DNA of 64,000 nt, from assembly GCA_963920705.1 (NCBI GenBank), contig OY987225.1, positions 11,194,158-11,258,157 on the forward strand, in the 5' to 3' direction. The notes below the pieces were generated by a model. It was not told the origin of the DNA, searched no databases, and was given only the letters and a program-made list of their open reading frames with translations. Below, in pieces: positions 13,412-27,377 of this stretch. Positions within the stretch are counted from its first letter, which is position 1; every line of letters starts with the position of its first letter. The DNA comes from Odiellus spinosus (lineage: Eukaryota > Arthropoda > Arachnida > Opiliones > Phalangiidae). The position numbers and the translations under genes are program-made.

Positions 13412-15090
13412 AAAAACGTGATTCGAAAAGCGTGATTCGAAAAGCGTGATTCGAAAAACGTGATTCGAAAAACGTGATTCGAAAAGCGTGATTCGAAAAA
13501 CGTGATTTGAATAACGTGATTCGAATAGCGTGATTCGATAAGCGTGATTCGAAAAACGTGATTCGAAGAACGTGATTCGAAAAACGTGATTTGAAAAACG
13601 TGATTCGAAAAACGTGATTCGAAAAACGTGATTCGAAAAACGTGACTCGAATAACGTGATTCGAATAGCGTGATTCGAAAAGCGTGATTCGAAAAACGTT
13701 ATTCGAATAGCGTGATTCGAAAAACGTGATTCGAAAAACGTGATTCGAATAGCGTGATTCGAAAAACGTGATTCGAAAAACGTGATTCGAAAAGCGTGAT
13801 TCGAAAAACGCGATTCGAAAAACGTGATTCGAAAAACGTGATTCGAAAAGCTTGATTCGAAAAACATGATTCGAATAACATGATTCGAATAGCATGATTC
13901 GAATAGCATGATTCGAATAGCATGATTCGAATAGCATGATTCGAATAGCATGATTCGAAAAACATGATTCGAAAAACATGATTCGAAAAGCGTGATTCGA
14001 AAAGCGTGATTCGAATAACGTGATTCGAATATCGTGATTCGAAAAGCGTGATTCGAAAAACGTGATTCGAAAAACGTGATTCGAAAAGCGTGATTCGAAA
14101 AACGTGATTCGAAAGACGTGATTCGAAAAACGTGATTCGAAAAGCGTGATTCGAAAAACGTGATTCGAAAAACGTGATTCGAAAAGCGTGATTTGAAAAG
14201 CATGGTTCGAAAAGCATAATTCGAAAAGCATGATTCGAAAAAAATGATTCGAAAAGCATGATTCGAAAAGCATGATTCGAAAAGCATGATTCGAAAAACA
14301 TGATTCGAAAAGCATGATTCGAAAAGCATGATTCGAAAGAAATTATTCGAAAAGCATGATTCGAAAAGCATGATTCGAAAAGCGTGATTCGAAAATCGTG
14401 ATTCGAATAACGTGATTCGAACAGCGTGATTCGAAAAGCGTGATTCGAAAAGCGTGATTCGAAAAACGTGATTCGAAAAACGTGATTCGAAAAACGTGAT
14501 TCGAAAAACGTGATTCGAAAAACGTGATTCGAAAAACGTGATTCGAAAAACGTGATTCGAAAAGCGTGATTCGAAAAACGTGATTCGAAAAACGTGATTC
14601 GAAAAGCGTGATTCGAAAAACGTGATTCGAATAACGTGATTTGAATAGCGTGATTCGAAAAGCGTGATTCGAAAAACGTGATTCGAAAAACGTGATTCGA
14701 AAAGCGTGATTCGAAGAACGTGATTCGAATAACGTGATTCGAATAGCGTGATTCGAAAAACGTGATTCGAAAAACGTGATTCGAAAAGCGTGATTCGAAA
14801 AACGAGATTCGAAAAACGTGATTCGAAAAACGTGATTCGAAAAACGTGATTCGAAAAACGTGATTCGAAAAGCATGGTTCGAAAAGCATAATTCGAAAAG
14901 CATGATTCGAAAAACATGATTCGAAAAGCATGATTCGAAAAGCATGATTTGAAAAGCATGATTCGAAAAGCATGATTCGAAAAGCACGATTCGAAAGGAA
15001 TGATTCGAAAAGCATGATTCGAAAAGCATGATTCGAAAAGCATGATTCGAAAAACGTGATTCGAAAAGCGTGATTCGAAAAGCATGATTC
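13411..15090 (+). repeat. Segment repeated 6.16-6.17 kb upstream, second copy
   Basis: Partner of 7,237-8,930, differing by about one monomer and scattered substitutions (for example TTTGAATAA near 13,507). Similarity ends near 15,090, where a GCGTG monomer replaces the CATG monomer of the first copy. Confidence 0.82.
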
Positions 15091-17749
15091 GAAAAGCGTG
15101 ATTCGAAAAACGTGATTCGAATAGCGTGATTCGAAAAGCTTGATTCGAAAAACATGATTCGAATAACATGATTCGAATAGCATGATTCGAATAGCATGAT
15201 TCGAATAGCATGATTCGAATAGCATGATTCGAAAAACATGATTCGAAAAACATGATTCGAAAAGCGTGATTCGAAAGCGTGATTCGAAAAGCGTGATTCG
15301 AATAACGTGATTCGAATAGCGTGATTCGAAAAGCGTGATTCGAAAAACGTGATTCGAATAGCGTGATTCGAAAAACGTGATTCGAAAAACGTGATTCGAA
15401 AAACGTAATTCGAAAAGCGTGATTCGAAAAACGTGATTCGAAAAACGTGATTCGAAAAGCGTGATTCGAAAAGCTTAATTCGAAAAACATGATTCGAAAA
15501 ACATGATTCGAATAACATGATTCGAATAGCATGATTCGAATAGCATGATTCGAAAAACATGATTCGAAAAACATGATTCGAAAAACGTGATTCGAAAAGC
15601 GTGATTCGAAAAGCGTGATTCGAAAAACGTGATTCGAAAAACGTGATTCGAAAAGCGTGATTCGAAAAACGTGATTCGAAAAACGAGATTCGAAAAACGT
15701 GATTCGAAAAACGTGATTCGAAAAACGTGATTCGAAAAGCATGATTCGAAAAGCATGGTTCGAAAAGCATAATTCGAAAAGCATGATTCGAAAAACATGA
15801 TTCGAAAAGCATGATTCGAAAAGTATGATTCGAAAGGAATGATTCGAAAAGCATGATTCGAAAAGCATGATTCGAAAAGCGTGATTCGAAAAGCGTGATT
15901 CGAAAAGCGTGATTCGAAAAGCGTGATTCGAAAAACGTGATTCGAAAAGCGTGATTCGAAAAGCGTGATTCGAAAAACGTGATTCTAAAAACGTGATTCG
16001 AAAAGCGTGATTCGAAAAACGTGATTCGAATAACGTGATTCGAATAGCGTGATTCGAAAAGCGTGATTCGAAAAGCGTGATTCGAAAAACGTGATTCGAA
16101 AAACGTGATTCGAAAAACGTGATTCGAAAAACGTGATTCGAAAAGCGTGATTCGAAAAACGTGATTCGAAAAACGTGATTCGAAAAACGTGATTCGAAAA
16201 GCGTGATTCGAAAAACGTGATTCGAAAAACGTGATTCGAAAAGCGTGATTCGAAAAGCTTGATTCGAAAAACATGATTCGAATAACATGATTCGAATAGC
16301 ATGATTCGAATAGCATGATTCGAAAAACGTGATTCGAAAAACGTGATTAGAAAAACGTGATTCGAAAAGCGTGATTCGAAAAACGTGATTCGAAAAACGT
16401 GATTCGAAAAGCGTGATTCGAAAAGCTTGATTCGAAAAACCTGATTCGAATAACATGATTCGAATAGCATGATTCGAATAGCATGATTCGAAAAACATGA
16501 TTCGAAAAACATGATTCGAAAAACGTGATTCGAAAAGCGTGATTCGAAAAGCGTGATTCGAAAAACGTGATTCGAAAAACGTGATTCGAAAAGCGTGATT
16601 CGAAAAACGTGATTCGAAAAACGAGATTCGAAAAACGTGATTCGAAAAACGTGATTCGAAAAACGTGATTCGAAAAGCATGATTCGAAAAGCATGGTTCG
16701 AAAAGCATAATTCGAAAAGCATGATTCGAAAAACATGATTCGAATAGCATGATTCGAATAGCATGATTCGAAAAACATGATTCGAAAAACATGATTCGAA
16801 AAGCGTGATTCGAAAAGCGTGATTCGAATAACGTGATTCGAATAGCGTGATTCGAAAAGCGTGATTTGAAAAACGTGATTCGAATAGCGTGATTCGAAAA
16901 ACGTGATTCGAAAAACGTGATTCGAAAAGCGTGATTCGAAAAACGTGATTCGAAAAACGTGATTCGAAAAACGTAATTCGAAAAGCGTGATTCGAAAAAC
17001 GTGATTCGAAAAACGTGATTCGAAAAGCGTGATTCGAAAAGCTTGATTCGAAAAACATGATTCGAAAAACATGATTCGAATAACATGATTCGAATAGCAT
17101 GATTCGAATAGCATGATTCGAAAAACATGATTCGAAAAACATGATTCGAAAAACGTGATTCGAAAAGCGAGATTCGAAAAGCGTGATTCGAAAAACGTGA
17201 TTCGAAAAACGTGATTCGAAAAGCGTGATTCGAAAAACGTGATTCGAAAAACGAGATTCGAAAAACGTGATTCGAAAAACGTGATTCGAAAAACGTGATT
17301 CGAAAAGCATGATTCGAAAAGCATGGTTCGAAAAGCATAATTCGAAAAGCATGATTCGAAAAACATGATTCGAAAAGCATGATTCGAAAAGCATGATTCG
17401 AAAGGAATGATTCGAAAAGCATGATTCGAAAAGCGTGATTCGAAAAGCGTGATTCGAAAAGCGTGATTCGAAAAGCGTGATTCGAAAAACGTGATTCGAA
17501 AAGCGTGATTCGAAAAGCGTGATTCGAAAAACGTGATTCGAAAAACGTGATTCGAAAAGCGTGATTCGAAAAACGTGATTCGAATAACGTGATTCGAACA
17601 GCGTGATTCGAAAAGCGTGATTCGAAAAGCGTGATTCGAAAAACGTGATTCGAAAAACGTGATTCGGAAAACGTGATTCGAAAAACGTGATTCGAAAAAC
17701 GTGATTCGAAAAACGTGATTCGAAAAACGTGATTCGAAAAACGTGATTC

Positions 17750-20700
17750 GAAAAACGTGATTCGAAAAACGTGATTCGAAAAAAATGATTCGAAAAACGT
17801 GATTCGAAAACGTGATTCGAAAAAAATGATTCGAAAAACGTGATTCGAAAAGCGTGATTCGAATAGCGTGATTCGAAAAACGTGATTCGAAAAGCGTGAT
17901 TCGAAGAACGTGATTCGAATAACGTGATTCGAATAGCGTGATTCGAAAAACGTGATTCGAAAAACGTGATTCGAAAAGCGTGATTCGAAAAACGAGATTC
18001 GAAAAACGTGATTCGAAAAACGTGATTCGAAAAGCATGGTTCGAAAAGCATAATTCGAAAAGCATGATTCGAAAAACATGATTCGAAAAGCATGATTCGA
18101 AAAGCATGATTCGAAAAGCATGATTCGAAAAGCATGATTCGAAAAGCACGATTCGAAAGGAATGATTCGAAAAGCATGATTCGAAAAGCATGATTCGAAA
18201 AGCATGATTCGAAAAGCATGATTCGAAAAGCATGATTCGAAAAGCATGATTCGAAAAGCATGATTCGAAAAGCATGATTCGAAAAGCATGATTCTAAAAA
18301 CGTGATTCGAAAAGCGTGATTCGAAAAGCGTGATTCGAAAAACGTGATTCGAAAAACGTGATTCGAAAAGCGTGATTCGAAATACGTGATTCGAATAACG
18401 TGATTCGAATAGCGTGATTCGAAAAGCGTGATTCGAAAAGCGTGATTCGAAAAACGTGATTCGAAGAACGTGATTCGAAAAACCTAATTCGAAAAGCGTG
18501 ATTCGAAAAACGTGATTCGAAAAACGTGATTCGAAAAACGTGACTCTAATAACGTGATTCGAATAGCGTGATTCGAAAAACGTGATTCGAATAGCGTGAT
18601 TCGAAAACGTGATTCGAAAAACGTGATTCGAAAAACGTGATTCGAAAAACGTGATTCGAAAAACGTGATTCGAAAAACGTGATTCGAAAAACGTGATTCG
18701 AAAAGCGTGATTCGAAAAGCGTGATTCGAAAAACGTGATTCGAAAAACGTGATTCGAATAGCGTGATACGAAAAGCTTGATTCGAAAAACATGATTCGAA
18801 TAACATGATTCGAATAGCATGATTCGAATAGCATGATTCGAATAGCATGATTCGAATAGCATGATTCGAAAAACATGATTCGAAAAACATGATTCGAAAA
18901 GCGTGATTCGAAAAGCGTGATTCGAAAAGCGTGATTCGAATAACGTGATTCGAATAGCGTGATTCGAAAAGCGTGATTCGAAAAACGTGATTCGAATAGC
19001 GTGATTCGAAAAACGTGATTCGAAAAACGTGATTCGAAAAGCGTGATTCGAAAAACGTGATTCGAAAAACGTGATTCGAAAAACGTAATTCGAAAAGCGT
19101 GATTCGAAAAACGTGATTCGAAAAACGTGATTCGAAAAGCGTGATTCGAAAAGCTTGATTCGAAAAACATGATTCGAAAAACATGATTCGAATAACATGA
19201 TTCGAATAGCATGATTCGAATAGCATGATTCGAAAAGCGTGATTCGAAAAGCGTGATTCGAAAAACGTGATTCGAAAAGCGTGATTCGAAAAGCGTGATT
19301 CGAAAAACGTGATTCGAAAAACGTGATTCGAAAAACGTGATTCGAAAAACTTGATTCGAAAAACGTGATTCGAAAAACGTGATTCGAAAAACGTGATTCG
19401 AAAAAAATGATTCGAAAAACGTGATTCGAAAACGTGATTCGAAAAAAATGATTCGAAAAACGTGATTCGAAAAGCGTGATTCGAATAGCGTGATTCGAAA
19501 AACGTGATTCGAAAAGCGTGATTCGAAGAACGTGATTCGAATAACGTGATTCGAATAGCGTGATTCGAAAAACGTGATTCGAAAAACGTGATTCGAAAAG
19601 CGTGATTCGAAAAACGAGATTCGAAAAACGTGATTCGAAAAACGTGATTCGAAAAGCATGGTTCGAAAAGCATAATTCGAAAGGAATGATTCGAAAAGCA
19701 TGATTCGAAAAGCATGATTCGAAAAGCATGATTCGAAAAGCATGATTCGAAAAGCATGATTCGAAAAGCATGATTCGAAAAGCATGATTCGAAAAGCATG
19801 ATTCGAAAAGCATGATTCGAAAAGCATGATTCGAAAAGCATGATTCTAAAAACGTGATTCGAAAAGCGTGATTCGAAAAGCGTGATTCGAAAAACGTGAT
19901 TCGAAAAACGTGATTCGAAAAGCGTGATTCGAAAAACGTGATTCGAATAACGTGATTCGAATAGCGTGATTCGAAAAGCGTGATTCGAAAAGCGTGATTC
20001 GAAAAACGTGATTCGAAGAACGTGATTCGAAAAACGTAATTCGAAAAGCGTGATTCGAAAAACGTGATTCGAAAAACGTGATTCGAAAAACGTGACTCGA
20101 ATAACGTGATTCGAATAGCGTGATTCGAAAAACGTGATTCGAATAGCGTGATTCGAAAACGTGATTCGAAAAACGTGATTCGAAAAACGTGATTCGAAAA
20201 ACGTGATTCGAAAAACGTGATTCGAAATACGTGATTTGAAAAACGTGATTCGAAAAGCGTGATTCGAAAAGCGTGATTCGAAAAACGTGATTCGAAAAAC
20301 GTGATTCGAATAGCGTGATACGAAAAGCTTGATTCGAAAAACAGGATTCGAATAACATGATTCGAATAGCATGATTCGAATAGCATGATTCGAATAGCAT
20401 GATTCGAATAGCATGATTCGAAAAACATGATTCGAAAAACATGATTCGAAAAGCGTGATTCGAAAAGCGTGATTCGAAAAGCGTGATTCGAATAACGTGA
20501 TTCGAATAGCGTGATTCGAAAAGCGTGATTCGAAAAACGTGATTCGAATAGCGTGATTCGAAAAACGTGATTCGAAAAACGTGATTCGAAAAGCGTGATT
20601 CGAAAAACGTGATTCGAAAAACGTGATTCGAAAAACGTAATTCGAAAAGCGTGATTCGAAAAACGTGATTCGAAAAACGTGATTCGAAAAGCGTGATTCG

Positions 20701-20785
20701 AAAAGCTTGATTCGAAAAACATGATTCGAAAAACATGATTCGAATAACATGATTCGAATAGCATGATTCGAATAGCATGATTCGA
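17750..20785 (+). repeat. Tandem duplication with a unit of about 1.55-1.62 kb
   Basis: Copies at about 17,750-19,235 and 19,370-20,785 share a 13-bp monomer (17,806/19,428, offset 1,622), a CATG run that is five monomers shorter in the second copy, a further 13-bp monomer (18,603/20,155), GTGATACG (18,761/20,313) and CGTAATTCG (19,084/20,636), all then offset by 1,552. The offset shift shows copy-number change inside the CATG run after the duplication. Confidence 0.83.
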
Positions 20786-22165
20786 AAAACATGATTCGAA
20801 AAACATGATTCGAAAAACGTGATTCGAAAAGCGTGATTCGAAAAGCGTGATTCGAAAAACGTGATTCGAAAAACGTGATTCGAAAAGCGTGATTCGAAAA
20901 GCGTGATTCGAAAAACGTGATTCGAAAAACGTGATTCGAAAAGCGTGATTCGAAAAACGTGATTCGAAAAACGAGATTCGAAAAACTTGATTCGAAAAAC
21001 GTGATTCGAAAAACGTGATTCGAAAAGCATGATTCGAAAAGCATGGTTCGAAAAGCATAATTCGAAAAGCATGATTCGAAAAACATGATTCGAAAAGCAT
21101 GATTCGAAAAGCATGATTCGAAAGGAATGATTCGAAAAGCATGATTCGAAAAGCATGATTCGAAAAGCGTGATTCGAAAAGCGTGATTCGAAAAGCGTGA
21201 TTCGAAAAGCGTGATTCGAAAAACGTGATTCGAAAAGCGTGATTCGAAAAGCGTGATTCGAAAAACGTGATTCGAAAAACGTGATTCGAAAAGCGTGATT
21301 CGAAAAACGTGATTCGAATAACGTGATTCGAACAGCGTGATTCGAAAAGCGTGATTCGAAAAGCGTGATTCGAAAAACGTGATTCGAAAAACGTGATTCG
21401 AAAAACATGATTCGAAAAACGTGATTCGAAAAGCGTGATTCGAAAAACGTGATTCGAAAAACGTGATTCGAAAAGCGTGATTCGAAAAGCTTGATTCGAA
21501 AAACATGATTCGAATAACATGATTCGAATAACATGATTCGAATAGCATGATTCGAATAGCATGATTCGAAAAACATGATTCGAAAAACATGATTCGAAAA
21601 ACGTGATTCGAAAAGCGTGATTCGAAAAGCGTGATTCGAAAAACGTGATTCGAAAAACGTGATTCGAAAAGCGTGATTCGAAAAGCGTGATTCGAAAAAC
21701 GTGATTCGAAAAACGTGATTCGAAAAGCGTGATTCGAAAAACGTGATTCGAAAAACGAGATTCGAAAAACTTGATTCGAAAAACGTGATTCGAAAAACGT
21801 GATTCGAAAAGCATGATTCGAAAAGCATGGTTCGAAAAGCATAATTCGAAAAGCATGATTCGAAAAACATGATTCGAAAAGCATGATTCGAAAAGCATGA
21901 TTCGAAAGGAATGATTCGAAAAGCATGATTCGAAAAGCATGATTCGAAAAGCGTGATTCGAAAAGCGTGATTCGAAAAGCGTGATTCGAAAAGCGTGATT
22001 CGAAAAACGTGATTCGAAAAGCGTGATTCGAAAAGCGTGATTCGAAAAACGTGATTCGAAAAACGTGATTCGAAAAGCGTGATTCGAAAAACGTGATTCG
22101 AATAACGTGATTCGAACAGCGTGATTCGAAAAGCGTGATTCGAAAAGCGTGATTCGAAAAACGTG
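20640..22165 (+). repeat. Tandem duplication of a 784-bp (56-monomer) unit
   Basis: Copies at about 20,640-21,423 and 21,424-22,165 share AAGCTT (20,704/21,488), CTTGATT (20,985/21,769), CATGGTTCG (21,042/21,826) and AACAGCG (21,331/22,115), each about 784 bp apart. One AATAACATG for AAAAACATG difference occurs after AAGCTT. Confidence 0.85.
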
Positions 22166-23769
22166 ATTCGAAAAACGAGATTCGAAAAACGTGATTCGAA
22201 AAACGTGATTCGAAAAACGTGATTCGAAAAACGTGATTCGAAAAACGTGATTCGAAAAACGTGATTCGAAAAGCGTGATTCGAAAAGCGTGATTCGAATA
22301 GCGTGATTCGAAAAACGTGATTCGAAAAACGTGATTCGAAAAACGTGATTCGAATAACGTGATTCGAATAGCGTGATTCGAAAAGCGTGATTCGAAAAAC
22401 GTGATTCGAATAGCGTGATTCGAAAAACGTGATTCGAAAAACGTGATTCGAAAAGCGTGATTCGAAAAACGTGATTCGAAAAACGTGATTCGAAAAACGT
22501 GATTCGAAAAGCGTGATTCGAAAAACGTGATTCGAAAAACGTGATTCGAAAAGCGTGATTCGAAGAGCTTGATTCGAAAAACATGATTCGAATAACATGA
22601 TTCGAATAGCATGATTCGAATAGCATGATTCGAAAAACGTGATTCGAAAAACATGATTCGAAAAACGTGATTCGAAAAGCGTGATTCGAAAAACGTGATT
22701 CGAAAAACGTGATTCGAAAAGCGTGATTCGAAAAGCTTGATTCGAAAAACATGATTCGAATAACATGATTCGAATAGCATGATTCGAATAGCATGATTCG
22801 AAAAACATGATTCGAAAAAAATGATTCGAAAAACGTGATTCGAAAAGCGTGATTCGAAAAGCGTGATTCGAAAAACGTGATTCGAAAAACGTGATTCGAA
22901 AAGCGTGATTCGAAAAACGTGATTCGAAAAACGAGATTCGAAAAACGTGATTCGAAAAACGTGATCAGAAAAACGTGATTCGAAAAGCATGATTCGAAAA
23001 GCATGGTTCGAAAAGCATAATTCGAAAAGCATGATTCGAAAAACATGATTCGAAAAGCATGATTCGAAAGGAATGATTCAAAAAGCATGATTCGAAAAGC
23101 ATGATTCGAAATGCATGATTCGAAAAGCATGATTCGAAAAGCATGATTCGAAAAGCATGATTCGAAAAGCGTGATTCGAAAAGCGTGATTCGAAAAGCGT
23201 GATTCGAAAAGCGCGATTCAAAAAACGTGATTCGAATAACGTGATTCGAAAAACGTGATTCGAAAAGCATGGTTCGAAAAGCATAATTCGAAAAGCATGA
23301 TTCGAAAAACATGATTCGAAAAGCATGATTCGAAAAGCATGATTCGAAAAGCATGATTCGAAAAGCATGATTCGAAAAGCACGATTCGAAAGGAATGATT
23401 CGAAAAGCATGATTCGAAAAGCATGATACGAAAAGCATGATTCGAAAAGCATGATTCGAAAAGCATGATTCGAAAAGCATGATTCGAAAAGCATGATTCG
23501 AAAAGCATGATTCGAAAAGCATGATTCGAAAAGCATGATTCGAATAGCATGATTCTAAAAACGTGATTCGAAAAGCATGATTCGAAAAACATGATTCGAA
23601 AAGCATGATTCGAAAAGCATGATTCGAAAAGCATGATTCGAAAAGCATGATTCTAAAAACGTGATTCGAAAAGCGTGATTCGAAAAGCGTGATTCGAAAA
23701 ACGTGATTCGAAAAACGTGATTCGAAAAGCGTGATTCGAAAAACGTGATTCGAATAACGTGATTCGAAT

Positions 23770-24900
23770 AGCGTGATTCGAAAAGCGTGATTCGAAAGGC
23801 GTGATTCGAAAAACGTGATTCGAAGAACGTGATTCGAAAAACGTGATTCGAAAAACGTGATTCGAAAAACGTGATTCGAAAAACGTGATTCGAAAAGCGT
23901 GATTCGAAAAGCGTGATTCGAAAAACGTGATTCGAAAAACGTGATTCGAATAGCGTGATTCGAAAAGCTTGATTCGAAAAACATGATTCGAATAACATGA
24001 TTCGAATAGCATGATTCGAATAGCATGATTCGAATAGCATGATTCGAATAGCATGATTCGAAAAACATGATTCGAAAAACATGATTCGAAAAGCGTGATT
24101 CGAAAAGCGTGATTCGAAAAACGTGATTCGAATAACGTGATTCGAATAGCGTGATTCGAAAAGCGTGATTCGAAAAGCGTGATTCGAAAAACGTGATTCG
24201 AAAAACGTGATTCGAAAAACGTGATTCGAAAAGCGTGATTCGAAAAACGTGATTCGAAAAACGTGATTCGAAAAGCGTGATTCGAAAAGCTTGATTCGAA
24301 AAACATGATTCGAATAACATGATTCGAATAGCATAATTCGAATAGCATGATTCGAATAGCATGATTCGAATAGCATGATTCGAAAAACATGATTCGAAAA
24401 ACATGATTCGAAAAGCGTGATTCGAAAAGCGTGATTCGAAAAACGTGATTCGAATAACGTGATTCGAATAGCGTGATTCGAAAAGCGTGATTCGAAAAAC
24501 GTGATTCGAATAACGTGATTCGAATAGCGTGATTCGAAAAACGTGATTCGAAAAACGTGATTCGAAAAGCATGATTCGAAAAGCATGATTCGAAAAGCAT
24601 GATTCGAAAAGCACGATTCGAAAGGAATGATTCGAAAAGCATGATTCGAAAAGCATGATACGAAAAGCATGATTCGAAAAGCATGATTCGAAAAGCATGA
24701 TTCGAAAAGCATGATTCGAAAAGCATGATTTGAAAAGCATGATTCGAAAAGCATGATTCGAATAGCATGATTCTAAAAACGTGATTCGAAAAGCATGATT
24801 CTAAAAACGTGATTCGAAAAGCGTGATTCGAAAAGCATGGTTCGAAAAGCATAATTCGAAAAGCATGATTCGAAAAGCATGATTCGAAAAGCGTGATTCT
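23770..24900 (+). repeat. Segment repeated about 2.3-2.5 kb downstream, first copy
   Basis: Partner of 26,040-27,377. The shared rare features are AAAGGCG (23,798/26,065), CATAATT after AATAG (24,332/26,781), two TTCTAAAAACG monomers 28 bp apart (24,773 and 24,801 against about 27,250 and 27,278) and the AAAATCG end. Offsets change from 2,267 to 2,449 to 2,477 because of monomer gains and one 13-bp monomer near 25,489. Confidence 0.75.
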
Positions 24901-26039
24901 AAAAACGTGATTCGAAAATCGTGATTCGAAAAGCGTGATTCGAAAAATGTGATTCGAAAAACGTGATTCGAAAAGCGTGATTCGAAAAACGTGATTCGAA
25001 TAACGTGATTCGAATAGCGTGATTCGAAAAGCGTGATTCGAAAAGCGTGATTCGAAAAACGTGATTCGAAGAACGTGATTCGAAAAACGTGATTTGAAAA
25101 ACGTGATTCGAAAAACGTGATTCGAAAAACGTGATTCGAAAAACGTGACTCGAATAACGTGATTCGAATAGCGTGATTCGAAAAACGTGATTCGAAAAAC
25201 GTGATTCGAAAAACGTGATTCGAAAAACGTGATTCGAAAAACGTGATTCGAAAAACGTGATTCGAAAAACGTGATTCGAAAAGCGTGATTCGAAAAGCGT
25301 GATTCGAAAAACGTGATTCGAAAAACGTGATTCGAATAGCGTGATTCGAAAAGCTTGATTCGAAAAACATGATTCGAATAACATGATTCGAATAGCATGA
25401 TTCGAATAGCATGATTCGAATAGCATGATTCGAATAGCATGATTCGAAAAACATGATTCGAAAAACATGATTCGAAAAGCGTGATTCGAAAGCGTGATTC
25501 GAAAAGCGTGATTCGAATAACGTGATTCGAATAGCGTGATTCGAAAAGCGTGATTCGAAAAACGTGATTCGAATAGCGTGATTCGAAAAACGTGATTCGA
25601 AAAACGTGATTCGAAAAGCGTGATTCGAAAAACGTGATTCGAAAAACGTGATTCGAAAAACGTAATTCGAAAAGCGTGATTCGAAAAACGTGATTCGAAA
25701 AACGTGATTCGAAAAGCGTGATTCGAAAAGCTTGATTCGAAAAACATGATTCGAATAACATGATTCGAATAGCATGATTCGAATAGCATGATTCGAATAG
25801 CATGATTCGAATAGCATGATTCGAAAAACATGATTCGAAAAACATGATTCGAAAAGCATGATTCGAAAGGAATGATTCGAAAAGCATGATTCGAATAACA
25901 TGATTCGAATAGCATGATTCGAATAGCATGATTCAAAAAACATGATTCGAAAAACATGATTCGAAAAACATGATTCGAAAAACGTGATTCGAAAAACGTG
26001 ATTCGAAAAACGTAATTCGAAAAGCGTGATTCGAATAGC

Positions 26040-27377
26040 GTGATTCGAAAAGCGTGATTCGAAAGGCGTGATTCGAAAAACGTGATTCGAAGAACGTGAT
26101 TCGAAAAACGTGATTTGGAAAACGTGATTCGAAAAACGTGATTCGAAAAACGTGATTCGAAAAACGAGATTCGAATAACGTGATTCGAATAGCGTGATTC
26201 GAAAAGCGTGATTCGAAAAACGTGATTCGAATAGCGTGATTCGAAAAACGTGATTCGAAAAACGTGATTCGAAAAACGTGATTCGAAAAACGTGATTCGA
26301 AAAACGTGATTCGAAAAACGTGATTCGAAAAACGTGATTCGAAAAGCGTGATTCGAAAAGCGTGATTCGAAAAACGTGATTCGAAAAACGTGATTCGAAT
26401 AGCGTGATTCGAAAAGCTTGATTCGAAAAACATGATTCGAATAACATGATTCGAATAGCATGATTCGAATAGCATGATTCGAATAGCATGATTCGAATAG
26501 CATGATTCGAAAAACATGATTCGAAAAACATGATTCGAAAAGCGTGATTCGAAAAGCGTGATTCGAAAAACGTGATTCGAATAACGTGATTCGAATAGCG
26601 TGATTCGAAAAGCGTGATTCGAAAAGCGTGATTCGAAAAACGTGATTCGAAAAACGTGATTCGAAAAACGTGATTCGAAAAGCGTGATTCGAAAAACGTG
26701 ATTCGAAAAACGTGATTCGAAAAGCGTGATTCGAAAAGCTTGATTCGAAAAACATGATTCGAATAACATGATTCGAATAGCATAATTCGAATAGCATTAT
26801 TCGAATAGCATGATTCGAATAGCATGATTCGAAAAACATGATTCGAAAAACATGATTCGAAAAGCGTGATTCGAAAAGCGTGATTCGAAAAACGTGATTC
26901 GAATAACGTGATTCGAATAGCGTGATTCGAAAAGCGTGATTCGAAAAACGTGATTCGAATAACGTGATTCGAATAACGTGATTCGAATAACGTGATTCGA
27001 ATAGCGTGATTCGAAAAACGTGATTCGAAAAACGTGATTCGAAAAGCATGATTCGAAAAGCATGATTCGAAAAGCATGATTCGAAAAGCACGATTCGAAA
27101 GGAATGATTCGAAAAGCATGATTCGAAAAGCATGATACGAAAAGCATGATTCGAAAAGCATGATTCGAAAAGCATGATTCGAAAAGCATGATTCGAAAAG
27201 CATGATTTGAAAAGCATGATTCGAAAAGCATGATTCGAATAGCATGATTCTAAAAACGTGATTCGAAAAGCATGATTCTAAAAACGTGATTCGAAAAGCG
27301 TGATTCGAAAAGCATGGTTCGAAAAGCATAATTCGAAAAGCATGATTCGAAAAGCATGATTCGAAAAGCGTGATTCT
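26040..27377 (+). repeat. Segment repeated about 2.3-2.5 kb upstream, second copy at the A/B boundary
   Basis: This copy of 23,770-24,900 has two extra AATAACGTG monomers near 26,960. It ends domain A: the earlier copy continues from AAAATCG into GCGTG and AATGTG monomers, whereas this copy passes straight into subfamily B at about 27,401. Confidence 0.75.

Noticed and set aside
22955-22975. TGATCAGAAAA variant as a possible insertion scar
   Set aside because: It fits two substitutions in one standard-length monomer; no inserted or duplicated bases are visible.
11477-23032. Open frame of 3,851 codons on the minus strand, a possible giant repeat protein
   Set aside because: It is a translation of the satellite alone. 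Other frames of the same strand are open over the same DNA, the frame has no non-repeat domain, signal or start context, and because the unit is 14 bp each monomer falls in a different frame, so codon-level constraint is impossible to see. The frame ends wherever one substitution creates a stop (GTTATT or TTCTAA on the plus strand).
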